Assembly (NCBI GenBank): GCA_015233565.1
Contig: JADFXM010000010.1
Coordinates: 107,449 to 171,448 of the forward strand
Direction of reading: 5' to 3'
DNA from: Candidatus Rifleibacteriota bacterium
GTDB lineage: Bacteria; Muiribacteriota; Ozemobacteria; Ozemobacterales; Ozemobacteraceae
Length of the DNA stretch: 64,000 bases
The notes beneath the pieces are model-generated. The model was not told where the DNA came from, did not search any database, and saw only the letters and a program-made list of their open reading frames with translations. Position numbers and translations under genes: made by a program. Positions 17,776 through 26,773 of this stretch are shown piece after piece. How positions within the stretch are numbered: the first letter of the stretch is position 1; each line of letters opens with the position of its first letter.

Positions 17776-18354
17776 TTAAATACCCATCTGACTCGTAAAG
17801 GCCCTGGATAAAAATTTCTTGGAGTCTTTTAAAACTGGACGACGGAAAATTTGAGACAATTTTAGGCCTGCTTCTTCGGCCTCGTAACTTGAAATGCTTT
17901 CAAAGAGCCGAACCCCGGAAATAACTCCCCCCCGATTAAAATAGGCTTTAATTGTCCAGACATAAGTCTTGGACGTTATCAGCCCTTCTGCAATTGGACT
18001 CACTTCTAAGTGCACTAATTCGGAAAAATGATATGTAGCTTTCTTTCGGCAGAAAAAACCTGATTCACCATAGTCGATTCTGGATCGCATTTTGTTGATG
18101 ATCACTCTTTTTTGATACGCCATTATTACTATCCCAAGGAAGATGATTCCAAGAGCAACCAAAAACGAAGAAAATCTTACAATCGACAATTCACCAAAAT
18201 ACGCTGTTTCACCGAGTATTTGCCAAAGAAAGGAACATCCAAAAAAAGTACAAATTATTCCAAAGGCGCTACAACTTCTGGAAGTCCGAAAAGTTAAATC
18301 AACCGGGCAGTTATCTTCAATATTCATGCCCTTTAAGATACTAAGAAAACTCAT
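17776..18354 (-). CDS. Small membrane protein of unknown function
   Basis: A 192-residue protein with two predicted membrane helices (about 31-50 and 60-80) joined by a short loop, then a soluble C-terminal half of about 110 residues (KRVIINKMRSRIDYGE onward) that is rich in strands and resembles PH-like or YcxB-like cytoplasmic domains in layout. I cannot name a family. GGGGAGGATA precedes ATG. Two short palindromes upstream (18367-18410) may be regulatory. Confidence 0.68.
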   Translation of the reverse strand: MSFLSILKGMNIEDNCPVDLTFRTSRSCSAFGIICTFFGCSFLWQILGETAYFGELSIVRFSSFLVALGIIFLGIVIMAYQKRVIINKMRSRIDYGESGFFCRKKATYHFSELVHLEVSPIAEGLITSKTYVWTIKAYFNRGGVISGVRLFESISSYEAEEAGLKLSQIFRRPVLKDSKKFLSRAFTSQMGI

Positions 18355-18366
18355 ACTCTATCCTCC

Positions 18367-18410
18367 CCAGAGTTCTCTGGATCGCGGTTCAAAGGGTTTT
18401 CAAGAACCGC
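18367..18410. promoter_or_regulatory. Paired palindromes upstream of a membrane-protein gene
   Basis: CCAGAG-TT-CTCTGG (18367-18380) and GCGGTTC...GAACCGC (18384-18410) lie just before the start of the minus-strand gene that begins at 18354. They could be an operator or a leader hairpin; there is no direct proof of function. Confidence 0.35.
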
Positions 18411-18646
18411 AGTGGTTGAATATTATCAAAGTGAAAATTCCAAGTCAATCATTTTTTTTTGTGAAAGTGGCGTACAATGAGCATTAAAGTACTGCTCTCA
18501 ATTTGAAGTAAAAATTATTTTTATGTACATTTGAGGCATTTGTATTTAAGAAGGTGAGTAAGCTATTTTTTTGCAACAAAAAAAAAGAATGATTTGATTG
18601 CGCGGTTTTACTTGAAAAAGGGTACATATGTACACAGTTTAATTTC

Positions 18647-19180
18647 TTATGGTTTTGGGAAGAGCTTTTGAAAAACTTCTTCCCCTTCATTATCCCAGTA
18701 GGTCAGAAATTCTTCATCGGAGAAAATTTGAAATCCGCATTTACTAAGAAGAAAGCAGGTCAATCCCATGCCATCAATTAAATTTCCATCGAATTTTCCC
18801 GAGTAAACCTTTCTTTTGCCGCAGGATGGGCTTTTTTCCTTTAGTATTACTCCGGAAACTGAGAATAATTCACAGACCTTCTTTGTTTCCTTTGCTCCCT
18901 TGATAAAATTTTCAGTCACATCCGTTTTGGAAATTGAAACGATCTTGCCACGATTTTCCAAAATATTTTCTGCATTTGTTTGCAATTCTGCAGGTTTTCT
19001 GGGGGTTGCCAAGCCACCCGCTTGCTCTGGACAAAATGGAATAAAAGAGTATCCCAATTTTTCTGCTTTCCCGAAAATTTCCCTAAAAACTGTTGATTTT
19101 TCAGATTTAATCTGACCGTCGTATGAACATGAGAGTCCCGCTAAACAGCCACTGATTAAAATTTTCCCACAGTGCAACAT
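18647..19180 (-). CDS. DUF523 family protein
   Basis: A 177-residue DUF523 protein. Family marks: ISGCLAG...SYDG near the N-terminus, CPEQAGGL-TPR-PAE in the middle, and LKEKSPSCG near 105. The conserved Cys and Glu residues suggest metal or iron-sulfur binding, but the biochemical role of DUF523 is not established. The start at 19180 is set by a near-perfect GGAGGA seven bases... upstream on the minus strand; an earlier in-frame start (19216) would read through a terminator hairpin. The upstream tad operon is cut off by that terminator. Confidence 0.88.
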   Translation of the reverse strand: MLHCGKILISGCLAGLSCSYDGQIKSEKSTVFREIFGKAEKLGYSFIPFCPEQAGGLATPRKPAELQTNAENILENRGKIVSISKTDVTENFIKGAKETKKVCELFSVSGVILKEKSPSCGKRKVYSGKFDGNLIDGMGLTCFLLSKCGFQIFSDEEFLTYWDNEGEEVFQKLFPKP

Positions 19181-19198
19181 TGATTCCTCCTTTTTTCC

Positions 19199-19232
19199 AA
19201 AAAAAAAATCCGGCAAATCGCCGGATTTTTTT
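19199..19232 (-). terminator. Bidirectional rho-independent terminator
   Basis: The 8-bp stem AATCCGGC / GCCGGATT (19207-19214 and 19220-19227) has a 5-base loop and is flanked by a T-run on both strands. It lies 10 bases after the tadBC stop and would end that operon. Confidence 0.88.
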
Positions 19233-19241
19233 GCTTATTTC

Positions 19242-20774
19242 TTATTGATGTGGAAGGCTCATAATTACGTGTGTAAGCGAAGGACCCATTATCAAGACAA
19301 AAATACTTGGGAAGATAAAGAAAACTAACGGAATCAAGAGCTTTACTGGAAGTTGATTAACTTTTTCTTCTGCAAGAATCATTCTTTGATATCTCATTTG
19401 TTCTGCCTGAGCTCTAAGGGTTGGACCAATTTCTGCTCCGAGGCGTTGTGCCTGAACCAAAGAAGAAACAAAGGAGAAAAATGCAAGAATTTGAACCCGA
19501 TCAGCCATATCGGAGAGACCTTCCTCCAGTGTTTTTCCTAGTTTTATATCATTTAGCAATGTCTGAAACTCAATTACTATATCTGTTGGTCGTGATTTGT
19601 CACATATCTTTTGAATTCCGCCAACTAAATCCAGACCAGCTTCAATTGCCAATGACAAAAGATCAATTGTGTATGGAAGTTCAAATTCGATATTTCTTTG
19701 CCGTGCCCTTATTCTTTGAGTTAGATAAACTCGAGGAAGATGGAAACCCACCGGGATGAGAACTAACAGCAAAAGCCAGCCAAATAACCCATATTTGAAA
19801 GGATTGAAGAAAATTATCACCACGCAAACAAAAAATATTGCGGAAATTTCTTTGAGTGCAATGAATTCATCCGGGGTAAAGCCTCCGGGATTGCCTGCCA
19901 GGGCCATAATATAGGACAAATCATCCCTGTATTTTTGGAAGAATTTCAATTTCATATTTTGATTGAATTTAACAAGCAATTGAAGGAGAGGCTTGATAAT
20001 TATCCATTGCCATTCTTTCCTTTTTAAAGCTGCAAGGTTCAACTTTGCCATTTTATCTTCAGTTTCCGGAAGAATTGTAGTTGTCATTCTATTAATGAAG
20101 AAAATTCCCAGTCCTGCTGAAGCAATTGCCAGTATTAATACCATGAAACCCATTCTATTCTGAAGCATTGGTTGAATATACCCTGGGTGCCAGATAAACA
20201 TCACAAACGCCATTACGATGGGAATTACTCCAACTACAAATCCGGAAATTCGCGCATGTGCTGTTCCTGCAATTATTTTTCCGAAAATCTTTTTTCGTTC
20301 CGCTACTGTTGCAACAATTTGCTTGTACAAATCTTCAAGATTGCCGCCCGTTTCCTGCTGGAAAATCGTGGCATTTATTGCTAGCTGAAGATCCTGGCTC
20401 CTCACTCTTTTTGAAAGATTTGTAAGTGCTTCGATCATAGGAACCCCTAGTCTTCTTTCCTGTACCAGAATCCTGAACTCATTACAAATCGGGGGCGGAG
20501 TTGAAATAGCGACTAATTCAAATGCTTGATCAAGATTTCTTCCGGCTTTTAGGCTCGAATTTATCATCAGGAGCGCTTCGATTAACTCATCATCCAATGA
20601 TTTATTGGTATGACTCCTTAGGAACTTTTTGCCTCCCAGTCCAGTGGGGTCTTGTTCCCTGCGCTTCCTTCCACCAATTATTTCAATTTGCTCTTCTACT
20701 ACAAGATAAATTCCGATAGTAATTGCCAAGAGAGCAATGATCTTAAAAAGAAAAAACAAAGAGTTCGCATCCAT
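19242..20774 (-). CDS. TadB-TadC fusion, inner-membrane platform of a Tad pilus
   Basis: A 510-residue protein with two type II secretion F domains in one chain. The first (about 55-235) resembles TadB (LIEALLMINSSLKAGRNLDQAFE; QQETGGNLEDLYKQI), the second (about 335-505) resembles TadC (LPYTIDLLSLAIEAGLDLVGGIQ; AQRLGAEIGPTLRAQAEQMR). Each is followed by hydrophobic helices (about 175-230, 305-350 and 475-505). TadB and TadC are usually separate proteins that form the platform over the ATPase. AGGAGG precedes ATG, and the ATPase gene ends 17 bases upstream, so the two form one operon. Confidence 0.9.
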   Translation of the reverse strand: MDANSLFFLFKIIALLAITIGIYLVVEEQIEIIGGRKRREQDPTGLGGKKFLRSHTNKSLDDELIEALLMINSSLKAGRNLDQAFELVAISTPPPICNEFRILVQERRLGVPMIEALTNLSKRVRSQDLQLAINATIFQQETGGNLEDLYKQIVATVAERKKIFGKIIAGTAHARISGFVVGVIPIVMAFVMFIWHPGYIQPMLQNRMGFMVLILAIASAGLGIFFINRMTTTILPETEDKMAKLNLAALKRKEWQWIIIKPLLQLLVKFNQNMKLKFFQKYRDDLSYIMALAGNPGGFTPDEFIALKEISAIFFVCVVIIFFNPFKYGLFGWLLLLVLIPVGFHLPRVYLTQRIRARQRNIEFELPYTIDLLSLAIEAGLDLVGGIQKICDKSRPTDIVIEFQTLLNDIKLGKTLEEGLSDMADRVQILAFFSFVSSLVQAQRLGAEIGPTLRAQAEQMRYQRMILAEEKVNQLPVKLLIPLVFFIFPSIFVLIMGPSLTHVIMSLPHQ

Positions 20775-20791
20775 CTAAAATATCCTCCTAC

Positions 20792-22858
20792 TCAAATCGT
20801 TACCTGTTTTGGAATAAAGAGTTTAGAATAAGATTCTCCGATTTCACCTGGCATGGATCGAATAAATGACGGAATATAACCTGTTGGAATTATTTCCCCA
20901 AAAACCCGACCTTCTTCATTGATCCACTTCTTTTCAAAACAAAAAACCGGTTTAACTAAAATGTTTAAATCTTCAATACCAATAATTTCAGCAAGTTCGA
21001 TCAATTTCCTGGAACCATCTGATAAACGTGCAGTTTGAATCACAATATTTACCGAAGATGCAATTTGTTCCCTTATCGCTCTGAGTGGAAGATCAACTCC
21101 TGCCATCAAAACCATGGTTTCAAGCCTTGCAAGAGCATCCCTCGTGGAATTTGCATGAAGCGTGGTTAGGGACCCGTCATGTCCTGTATTCATCGCTTGA
21201 AGCATATCAAGAGCTTCATCTCCGCGACATTCTCCTACGATGATCCGATCCGGTCTCATTCGTAACGCGTTTCTGACTAAATCGCGAATCGTGACCTGAT
21301 TCTTTGCTTCTGTTCCCTGTTGCCTCGCTTCCAACCTTCCAAGGTTTTCTAAATTCAATTTTAATTCTGCTGAGTCTTCAATTGAAATAACTCTTTCCGT
21401 TGGAGATATAAAAGTTGAAAGGACATTTAAAAGAGTTGTTTTCCCGGAACTTGCTCCTCCTGAAACAATAATATTTTTCCTTAATTTTACGCACAATTTT
21501 AGAAACTCCCCCACTTGAGGAGTTAATGTTCCTAATTGGCAAGTTAAATCTTCAAGTGTGATTGGGATTCTTGCAAATTTGCGGATCGTAATCATTGGCC
21601 CGGTTAATGATAACGGAGGAATTATTGCATGTGCCCTTGAACCGTCTACCAATCTTGCATCAACAAAGGGAGTCCGCTCATTCACCGTTCTGCCTACCGG
21701 CATAAGTATTCGATCTATTACTGCTTTGACGTGATCCGAATTATTGAAGACTTTCCCTGTTAATTGAAGCTTCCCACGCTTTTCAATAAAAATTTTGTTA
21801 GGGCCATTTACCATTATTTCATCAACTTCAGGATCACGGATAAATTCTTCTAATGGTCCCAGGCCTAAAATTTCATCCGACAAAAACTTCCTGGTTTCAG
21901 CTTTTACATCGCATCCATTAATCGTGGGGGGTGGGTGTTTCTGAAAGGCGTTCTCTATACTTTTTTCTACATTCCTTTTTAAATCTTCGTCGGTCAGGCC
22001 AAATTTTTTTTCCATGCTCCCAACGACTTCTGTTCTCACTAACCTTTGGTAATCCCAGAGGGCTTGTTGAGATTTTGGAACCAGTCGTGTTTCAATTTTT
22101 TCATCTGCCTTCTTTGGAATTTTTGTTAGACCCGATACACGAATAACCAAATCTGAGAGCGCTCTTTCTAATGGATCGTCCTGGGAAGAATCGGAAAATA
22201 AATTTCCGATTGGTAAGACTGTTTCATTTTTAAAAAAACCAAGCGCACTCTTCCCCGAATCGGGATCATTAAGATTTTTTAGAAAATATAAGTTTTCTTT
22301 GTTATCAGATAATCTTTTCCATTCCCATTCGAATCTTGAGGCAAATGAAGGCGAAGGGGACTGATTTGTATAGATGTAGAAAAGGACGTCTGCATTTTTC
22401 AGCATAAAAATGGGGAAAGGAGAAAATGATAGCGGTAAATCTATTACAAGAAATAAATCAGTTTTGCTTATTACGTTTAATAGACGTTCCATCGGCGGAA
22501 TCGAGTCGGAATCGATAAAATTGAAATATGGATAAAGCGTCTCTTGAGCTCTTATTCCTGTGAATGGAATAGGAAATAATCCATCAACTTCTGTAAAAAA
22601 TCTTTGTAAATCCTCTTCTCGAAAACCCGACCAATTGGAAATCATGAAATCCATAAAACTACTTTTCAATCGATCTTTTAAATTCAGGGATTCCACTGTA
22701 AAAGAGGGGGAAAGGCGATTATATTCAAGTAATACTCCTCTTTTTCCAGTTCTTTTTTGATAATGCTTGGCAAATTTATAGGCTATTGTACTTTTTCCAA
22801 CACCTCCCTGGAAGCTGGTAAATACAAATACACTTACTTTTTCACCGGGTTTTTCCAT
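20792..22858 (-). CDS. TadZ/CpaE-TadA/CpaF fusion, pilus motor ATPase
   Basis: A 688-residue protein. Residues about 8-250 are a ParA/MinD-like domain with QGGVGKST (18-24), where the signature first Lys of the deviant Walker A is Gln, as in atypical TadZ proteins. Residues about 280-660 are the CpaF/TadA secretion ATPase: Walker A GGASSGKT near 467, Asp box, Walker B RIIVGECRG, and the His box TTLHANS. TadZ localises the pilus and TadA powers assembly; here they are one chain. The start at 22858 has AGAGG eight bases upstream; earlier in-frame starts (22912, 22897) lack a site. Confidence 0.9.
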   Translation of the reverse strand: MEKPGEKVSVFVFTSFQGGVGKSTIAYKFAKHYQKRTGKRGVLLEYNRLSPSFTVESLNLKDRLKSSFMDFMISNWSGFREEDLQRFFTEVDGLFPIPFTGIRAQETLYPYFNFIDSDSIPPMERLLNVISKTDLFLVIDLPLSFSPFPIFMLKNADVLFYIYTNQSPSPSFASRFEWEWKRLSDNKENLYFLKNLNDPDSGKSALGFFKNETVLPIGNLFSDSSQDDPLERALSDLVIRVSGLTKIPKKADEKIETRLVPKSQQALWDYQRLVRTEVVGSMEKKFGLTDEDLKRNVEKSIENAFQKHPPPTINGCDVKAETRKFLSDEILGLGPLEEFIRDPEVDEIMVNGPNKIFIEKRGKLQLTGKVFNNSDHVKAVIDRILMPVGRTVNERTPFVDARLVDGSRAHAIIPPLSLTGPMITIRKFARIPITLEDLTCQLGTLTPQVGEFLKLCVKLRKNIIVSGGASSGKTTLLNVLSTFISPTERVISIEDSAELKLNLENLGRLEARQQGTEAKNQVTIRDLVRNALRMRPDRIIVGECRGDEALDMLQAMNTGHDGSLTTLHANSTRDALARLETMVLMAGVDLPLRAIREQIASSVNIVIQTARLSDGSRKLIELAEIIGIEDLNILVKPVFCFEKKWINEEGRVFGEIIPTGYIPSFIRSMPGEIGESYSKLFIPKQVTI

Positions 22859-23053
22859 CTTTTGCCTCTTTGAATTTGATTCAACGAATTTTGCCATTAA
22901 TTCCAAATGCATATTATTATATTTGGCGAAGAAAAAAACAAGTAGTTTTTTCTTTTTTTGTAGGAAAAAATAGGAAATATTGTTCAAACTAATTGTGGAT
23001 GCTTTGTTGCCCGGTGGGGGCTGAATATTTCGAGAATGCCTTGGAGCTTCGGT

Positions 23054-25249
23054 CTAATTTGAATTGAAAATTCTGTCCCTGTGAAGGTGAATTGAAAAAG
23101 CCGCACCTATTGAAAACACAAAACACATCGCCAGAGTTCCGCTAACTCCGAGGATGGGAAAAAGCCAAATTCCCGATAATAAAGAACCGAATACTCCCCC
23201 ACAATTGTCTGTTATTAACAATAAAGATGCAATGAATTCTTTTTTGTAAATTCTTTTTTTATTCTTTTCAAGTATCTTTTCAATAATAGGAAATTCAAAT
23301 CCGGCCAAAAATGAAATGGTGAAAATTCCTGTGGCTACAAAAATGAGAGTATGAAAATCTGATCGGTAGCTGAAAATGAAAAAAAACAAAAAGAATATTC
23401 CTTGAAATATTTTTACCAAAAAAAGTGATTTTTTGAAAATTTCCGTTCTACAGTTTGAGATAAATTTATGCCCAATTACTGCTCCAAAAGAAAGTCCCAG
23501 CATGAATGTACCAAAGAAAAAAGCGGTCATTCTGTGCATAGCACCCTCTCTGATTTGAAACAAAAAGATAAAGCACATCTCCCCCAATAACGAAATAAAG
23601 CCAGAGATTCCTGCGCAAGTTGAAGGAACAAGAACATCAAGCTTCCAATTAAATTTCCAAAAAGCATAATTTGCTATTAGAAAGCAAAAAATTATTATTA
23701 ATAAAGTCTTTTCAAGGGTCATTTTGGAGAAAAAGCCTATCAAACCGGAGAGTTTCGAATTACTATAAATATCCCAGAGTTGAAGTTGTCGGCTGAATGA
23801 TTTGGGATTGACGTCTGAGTTTATTGAAAATTCCTTTTTTTGGGCCAGCCACTTATGAAGTTCATCCATTCTGAATTGGAGCATTAAATTTTTTATCGAA
23901 AATTGACTAAAAGACAAAGTTGGAATTTTTTTTTCCATAAAATTTTTTATAAAACCCTCAGGTGTCTTGGGAAAAGAATCTTTCTCATTTGAAGCCAAAA
24001 AAGTGATTCTTTCTCCTGGAATAGCATACACCTCCGGAAAAACTCGTTTTAATGTCTGGTCAAAAGAAAGAATTACTTCCTGCATTTCTTCCCCCAAATA
24101 ATTTTCACAGCCTGAAACAGTGGTTGCAAAAACCCCTCTTTTTGCCAATATCCGCGAAATAGAGTCATAGGCCTGGAATGTAAAAAGGCGATTATCCGCG
24201 AGATATACAGGGTCTCCTCCCAAAATTAATATTCCATCATATTTTTCAGTAGTGAAATTGATAAATTTTCGAGGATCCTCGCAAATGAATTTGACTTGTT
24301 TGTCAGAAACAGAATTTTCCGTAATTGTTTTTAATAAGATCTCATCAATTTCCACAACGTCAATCTTTGTGTCAGAATATTTTTTTAGTTCCCTTAAAAA
24401 GTCGGGATTGGGAATGCCCAAAATCAATATTTTTGATGGAGAGGAAATTGCGCTCATAAAAAAATGAATTTTTTCTTCAGCAGATGTGTAATCTGGCCAG
24501 CTGTCAACATAATGGCCATTTAGAAAGAGACTTTTTTGTCCGGAATAATTTCCTAATTGGATTTTTCCATATGGAGTTTCGGTGCTTTGCTCCAGTTCCA
24601 TTGAGGGTTGAAAAGTTTTCCAAATGAAAATTTCAAAAAAATCTTCGATTTTTGATTGGGAGAACGTGATTAATAGAACAAAAATTGGAATTGAAAGTAA
24701 TATTAGTTTGTTGAAATTCCAAAAAAAAACCATGATGAGGAGAATTAAGATTGGAAGGGCCAGAAAAATTTCGATGGACAGAGCTTTTCCTTGAAAAATA
24801 AAAGAAAAAAGAAATCCTCCCAAGAATGAACCCAATGATTCAAATGAATATGGAAATGCTATTGTTGAATTGAATTTTTTCACTAAAAGAGGAATTAATG
24901 CCCCTATTGGGATTGAAATTGGAGGGACAAATAATAGAAGAAACAACAAACTCTGTGCCGCAGAAATAAAAGCGCCCTTTTCGAAATTCACATTTTTCAG
25001 CATCAATAAGCCAAAAAACAATGAAAAAAAAGGGCTCAAAAAACAAAAAAACAAAAGACTGCGAATTGAAAAGAGCGAACGATTGCCTAGAAATGAACCA
25101 AACGCAATAAAAAATAACCAAACCCCGAGGAAGAGCCCCAGATGCAATTCAGAACCGCTAAAAATACTGAAAAATAACCTGAATGCAGCTATCTGGGATA
25201 AATTTGCATAAATCCCTAATAACATTGAAACGACAATCAATTTTGTCAT
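23054..25249 (-). CDS. Membrane-embedded spermidine-synthase-like protein
   Basis: A 731-residue polytopic protein. About seven helices (1-195) precede a soluble Rossmann-like domain (about 215-455) with the spermidine-synthase landmarks YGKIQL, LFLNGHYVDSWPDYTSAEEKIHFF, ILILG, VVEID, EDPRKFI and YDGILILGGDP; another set of helices (about 510-725) follows. The usual GGGDG loop is replaced by GIPNPD, so polyamine synthesis is doubtful. Such fused MFS/aminopropyltransferase-like proteins are common in environmental bacteria without known substrates. It follows the LTXXQ-like gene by 140 bases and a B-type repeat. Confidence 0.8.
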   Translation of the reverse strand: MTKLIVVSMLLGIYANLSQIAAFRLFFSIFSGSELHLGLFLGVWLFFIAFGSFLGNRSLFSIRSLLFFCFLSPFFSLFFGLLMLKNVNFEKGAFISAAQSLLFLLLFVPPISIPIGALIPLLVKKFNSTIAFPYSFESLGSFLGGFLFSFIFQGKALSIEIFLALPILILLIMVFFWNFNKLILLSIPIFVLLITFSQSKIEDFFEIFIWKTFQPSMELEQSTETPYGKIQLGNYSGQKSLFLNGHYVDSWPDYTSAEEKIHFFMSAISSPSKILILGIPNPDFLRELKKYSDTKIDVVEIDEILLKTITENSVSDKQVKFICEDPRKFINFTTEKYDGILILGGDPVYLADNRLFTFQAYDSISRILAKRGVFATTVSGCENYLGEEMQEVILSFDQTLKRVFPEVYAIPGERITFLASNEKDSFPKTPEGFIKNFMEKKIPTLSFSQFSIKNLMLQFRMDELHKWLAQKKEFSINSDVNPKSFSRQLQLWDIYSNSKLSGLIGFFSKMTLEKTLLIIIFCFLIANYAFWKFNWKLDVLVPSTCAGISGFISLLGEMCFIFLFQIREGAMHRMTAFFFGTFMLGLSFGAVIGHKFISNCRTEIFKKSLFLVKIFQGIFFLFFFIFSYRSDFHTLIFVATGIFTISFLAGFEFPIIEKILEKNKKRIYKKEFIASLLLITDNCGGVFGSLLSGIWLFPILGVSGTLAMCFVFSIGAAFSIHLHRDRIFNSN

Positions 25250-25264
25250 TTTTCAGTATTTTGA

Positions 25265-25374
25265 GGTTCTTGCAAAATTAGCAGGCCCTCCTTTGAGAAT
25301 AATTCACAATACTGACCGCCATTGAATTACTTTCTGGCTATTGTGCAAAAAATATACAATATTGCAAGAAGCTC
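25265..25374. repeat. Dispersed palindromic repeat family B, copy 1
   Basis: A 110-base copy whose ends are inverted (TTCTTGCAA at the left, TTGCAAGAA at the right). It shares GCAAAATTAGCAG, CATTGAATNNCTTTCTGGC and GCAAGAAGCTC with copies at 47849 and 54556. It lies 14 bases after the stop of the minus-strand gene at 25389. Confidence 0.85.
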
Positions 25375-25388
25375 TTTTAAGAGATTTT

Positions 25389-26717
25389 TTATCTTTCAAG
25401 GAATCCATAGATGCAATGTGCTAAATTCTGCATTGCAATGCAAGCTTTCTCTGGCATTGTTTCTTTTTGGGCATCCTGAAATTCTGAGAAAAAATCATAT
25501 GGGTCATTTTCTTTATTTAAAAGTGGCAAATTTGTGGCCTGAGAAATCCGCCTAACAATGTTAGCCCAGGTATTTTGCAGGGGCTTGTCGCATTCTGCAC
25601 GGGTTAATTGATCCATGTCATCCAGGACGGCTTTTGCGAGTCCCTTTTGATCTCTTTCCTGGAAGGATTTAATTACGGGAGCCAAAAATTGTGCTTGGGA
25701 AGGTAAACCTCCAAACCCCACACGCTTTTTGTACAAGTTTGTTAGTTGTTTGGTTAAATTTTCTCCCATTTTTTGGAAATCAGCTTCAAGTTTGTCATTT
25801 TCGGTTCCTTTCCCATCTTCACAGCCACAGTCCAGTAATTTTGGATATTTTATTACGCTGGCTTTCCATTTAGGAAGAACTTCCAATGCGGTGGTTGTTA
25901 AGAGAAAACGTGCAACTTGGCCATTTTGCCTATGTCCTTGTTTTAGGGCTTTGTGGGGGTTAATTAATAATAGTTCATCCGCTAATTTTGGCTTTTGTAA
26001 CTCGAAATCCACTTTTTTCAAAGACCTGATCTTGTCGGAAATTTTGTATAGCCGATTCTTTAGATCTTCCTGAGTGGATTTACTCATCTCACCTGCTTCT
26101 TCCTGCATTTTAATCATGACCTTGTCCAAAAATTTATCTCCGCGGGTTTTCCATACATCATCAGGTGCGAGAAATATCAACTCTGCAAGCTTGATTAAAT
26201 GCCCTTCATTCCCAGCTTGCCCGACTCTTACCGGGTTTTTCAAATCCTTGGGAGGGATCAAACAGGGTTTGAACCCATCCAAAATGGACATCTGAGCTTC
26301 GGTTAGAATCTTCATTGTGTCATCTTCAAGCTGAGCAACCTTATCTTTAGCAGCTCCGTTCGTATCTTTCAGAGGTTTTTCTGCTTTATTTGCTTCACTT
26401 TGAGCTTTTTCTTCCAAACCAGGTGATTGATACAGCGAATCTTTAAGGCTGGAAAAGTTGGAAACGACATCCTTTTTTAGATTCTGGAGGTCTTGAAAAT
26501 GTTTTTCCCTGATTTCCTCAGCTATTTTCGCTTTTTCATAAAGCTTGTCAATTTGATCAGTTGTTAAATAAAGTCCTCTTAACAGATTTAATAGGGAAAT
26601 TTCTTCGCGAAGTTTTTCTATTTCCGGATCGGGTTTGACTTCACGCGCTATAGTTGCCAAACTTTCAGAAAACAAGAAACACAAAAAAATAACGAAAAAT
26701 ACCTTTCTTTTTCCCAT
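25389..26717 (-). CDS. Exported protein with LTXXQ-like motifs
   Basis: A 442-residue protein with a signal peptide (residues 1-24, cut near SLA-TIA). Two LTxxQ-type motifs, YLTTDQIDKL (near 52) and ILTEAQMSIL (near 137), lie in helical regions as in CpxP/Spy-like periplasmic proteins, which act as chaperones or metal sensors. The rest is mostly helical with Cys residues in CGC (near 300) and others near the end (CDKPL, CIAM, CIYG), perhaps disulfide-bonded. No family name is certain. It is followed on the upstream side by the AmrS-like gene by 56 bases and may be cotranscribed. Confidence 0.65.
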   Translation of the reverse strand: MGKRKVFFVIFLCFLFSESLATIAREVKPDPEIEKLREEISLLNLLRGLYLTTDQIDKLYEKAKIAEEIREKHFQDLQNLKKDVVSNFSSLKDSLYQSPGLEEKAQSEANKAEKPLKDTNGAAKDKVAQLEDDTMKILTEAQMSILDGFKPCLIPPKDLKNPVRVGQAGNEGHLIKLAELIFLAPDDVWKTRGDKFLDKVMIKMQEEAGEMSKSTQEDLKNRLYKISDKIRSLKKVDFELQKPKLADELLLINPHKALKQGHRQNGQVARFLLTTTALEVLPKWKASVIKYPKLLDCGCEDGKGTENDKLEADFQKMGENLTKQLTNLYKKRVGFGGLPSQAQFLAPVIKSFQERDQKGLAKAVLDDMDQLTRAECDKPLQNTWANIVRRISQATNLPLLNKENDPYDFFSEFQDAQKETMPEKACIAMQNLAHCIYGFLER

Positions 26718-26773
26718 AACTCTTTCCTCTTTCAGATAAATTTTAAATTACAAGAATTCTAGAAAACAATCCC

